Source: an uncultured Prevotella sp. (GTDB lineage Bacteria > Bacteroidota > Bacteroidia > Bacteroidales > Bacteroidaceae). From it: DNA of 7,560 nt. The stretch is from assembly GCA_946625715.1 (NCBI GenBank), contig CAMOTK010000096.1, forward strand, positions 1 through 7,560, written 5' to 3'. Positions within the stretch are counted from its first letter, which is position 1. The number at the start of each line of letters is the position of its first letter. The notes below the pieces were generated by a model. The model did not search any database. It was not told the DNA's origin and saw only the letters and a list, made by a program, of their open reading frames with translations. Shown here one piece after another: positions 7,358 through 7,560 of this stretch. A program made the position numbers and the translations under genes.

Positions 7358-7560
7358 ATGACGAACAAGATATTTTCATTGGCATTGCTCTTAGGAGCAA
7401 CCCTTCTCTTCACTGACTGTAAGCGCGAGGAAGACGACCTCTTCAGCAAGTCGGCTGCCGAGCGTCTCAACGACGTGAAGGATGTCTACAGCGAGCGTCT
7501 TACAGCCAACGAGGCCGGTTGGGCTCTGCAGTACTATCCTCAGATCGACGAGGAAGCCTA
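7358..7560 (+). CDS. DUF4302-type lipoprotein, 3'-truncated by the window
   Basis: The frame opens at ATG 7358, nine bases after the previous stop, and runs off the window after 67 full codons. It is in the same frame as the metallohydrolase gene, separated by TAATAA. Residues 1-20 are a signal peptide (MTNKIFSLALLLGATLLF, then Thr-Asp) before Cys21. Asp just before the Cys is atypical for a lipobox. Cys21 is followed by KREEDD, a basic-acidic stretch consistent with surface export. The next part (DLFSKSAAERLNDVKD, then NEAGWALQYYP) matches my memory of the start of DUF4302 proteins, lipoproteins of unknown function found beside SusCD and this zinc family. AAAGG lies only two bases before the ATG, an unusually short spacing, but an in-frame stop upstream leaves no other start. 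Confidence 0.82.
   Translation, partial: MTNKIFSLALLLGATLLFTDCKREEDDLFSKSAAERLNDVKDVYSERLTANEAGWALQYYPQIDEEA

Overview
The window reads as chromosomal DNA of a member of the Bacteroidota, most likely a Prevotella-like lineage of Bacteroidales. The grounds are an adjacent SusC/SusD pair, an AT-rich gap carrying a Bacteroidota-type promoter (TTG, 20 nt, then TAtcTTTG), lipoproteins with acidic residues just after the lipid-bearing Cys, and moderately GC-rich genes that favour C or G at third positions. The genus is an inference from style, not from a marker gene.

Layout. (1) Positions 1-549 hold the 3' end of a coiled-coil protein with a small C-terminal domain, closed by a strong intrinsic terminator with a perfect 18-bp stem (559-608). 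(2) Positions 550-900 carry no conventional gene but hold a dense control region: the terminator, a loose inverted repeat (625-669), a perfect 12-bp inverted repeat (696-707/730-741) interleaved with the promoter, a perfect 12-bp palindrome (750-761) on the -7 element and probable transcription start, and a leader of about 140 nt with a possible 22-codon upstream ORF (800-868). (3) Positions 901-7560 are one tightly packed plus-strand operon: susC-like (901-4227), susD-like (4257-6068), a HEFTH-motif zinc metallohydrolase lipoprotein (6089-7348) and the start of a DUF4302-type lipoprotein cut by the window end (7358->7560). Gaps within the operon are 29, 20 and 9 nt.

How the genes work together. 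SusC is a TonB-dependent outer-membrane barrel and SusD the surface lipoprotein that lids it. The zinc lipoprotein carries a Cys-Ala-Lys-Asp-Asp start that fits the Bacteroidota surface-export signal, so it probably works on the cell surface next to the SusCD complex, perhaps cutting or releasing a substrate before import. The DUF4302 lipoprotein is probably another surface accessory. No carbohydrate-active enzyme, sulfatase, sigma/anti-sigma pair or hybrid two-component regulator is visible, so this is not demonstrably a glycan utilisation locus; a peptide, protein or cofactor substrate fits as well. The least explained parts are the control region before susC, the substrate of the zinc protein, and an Ala-rich C-terminal tail on SusD.
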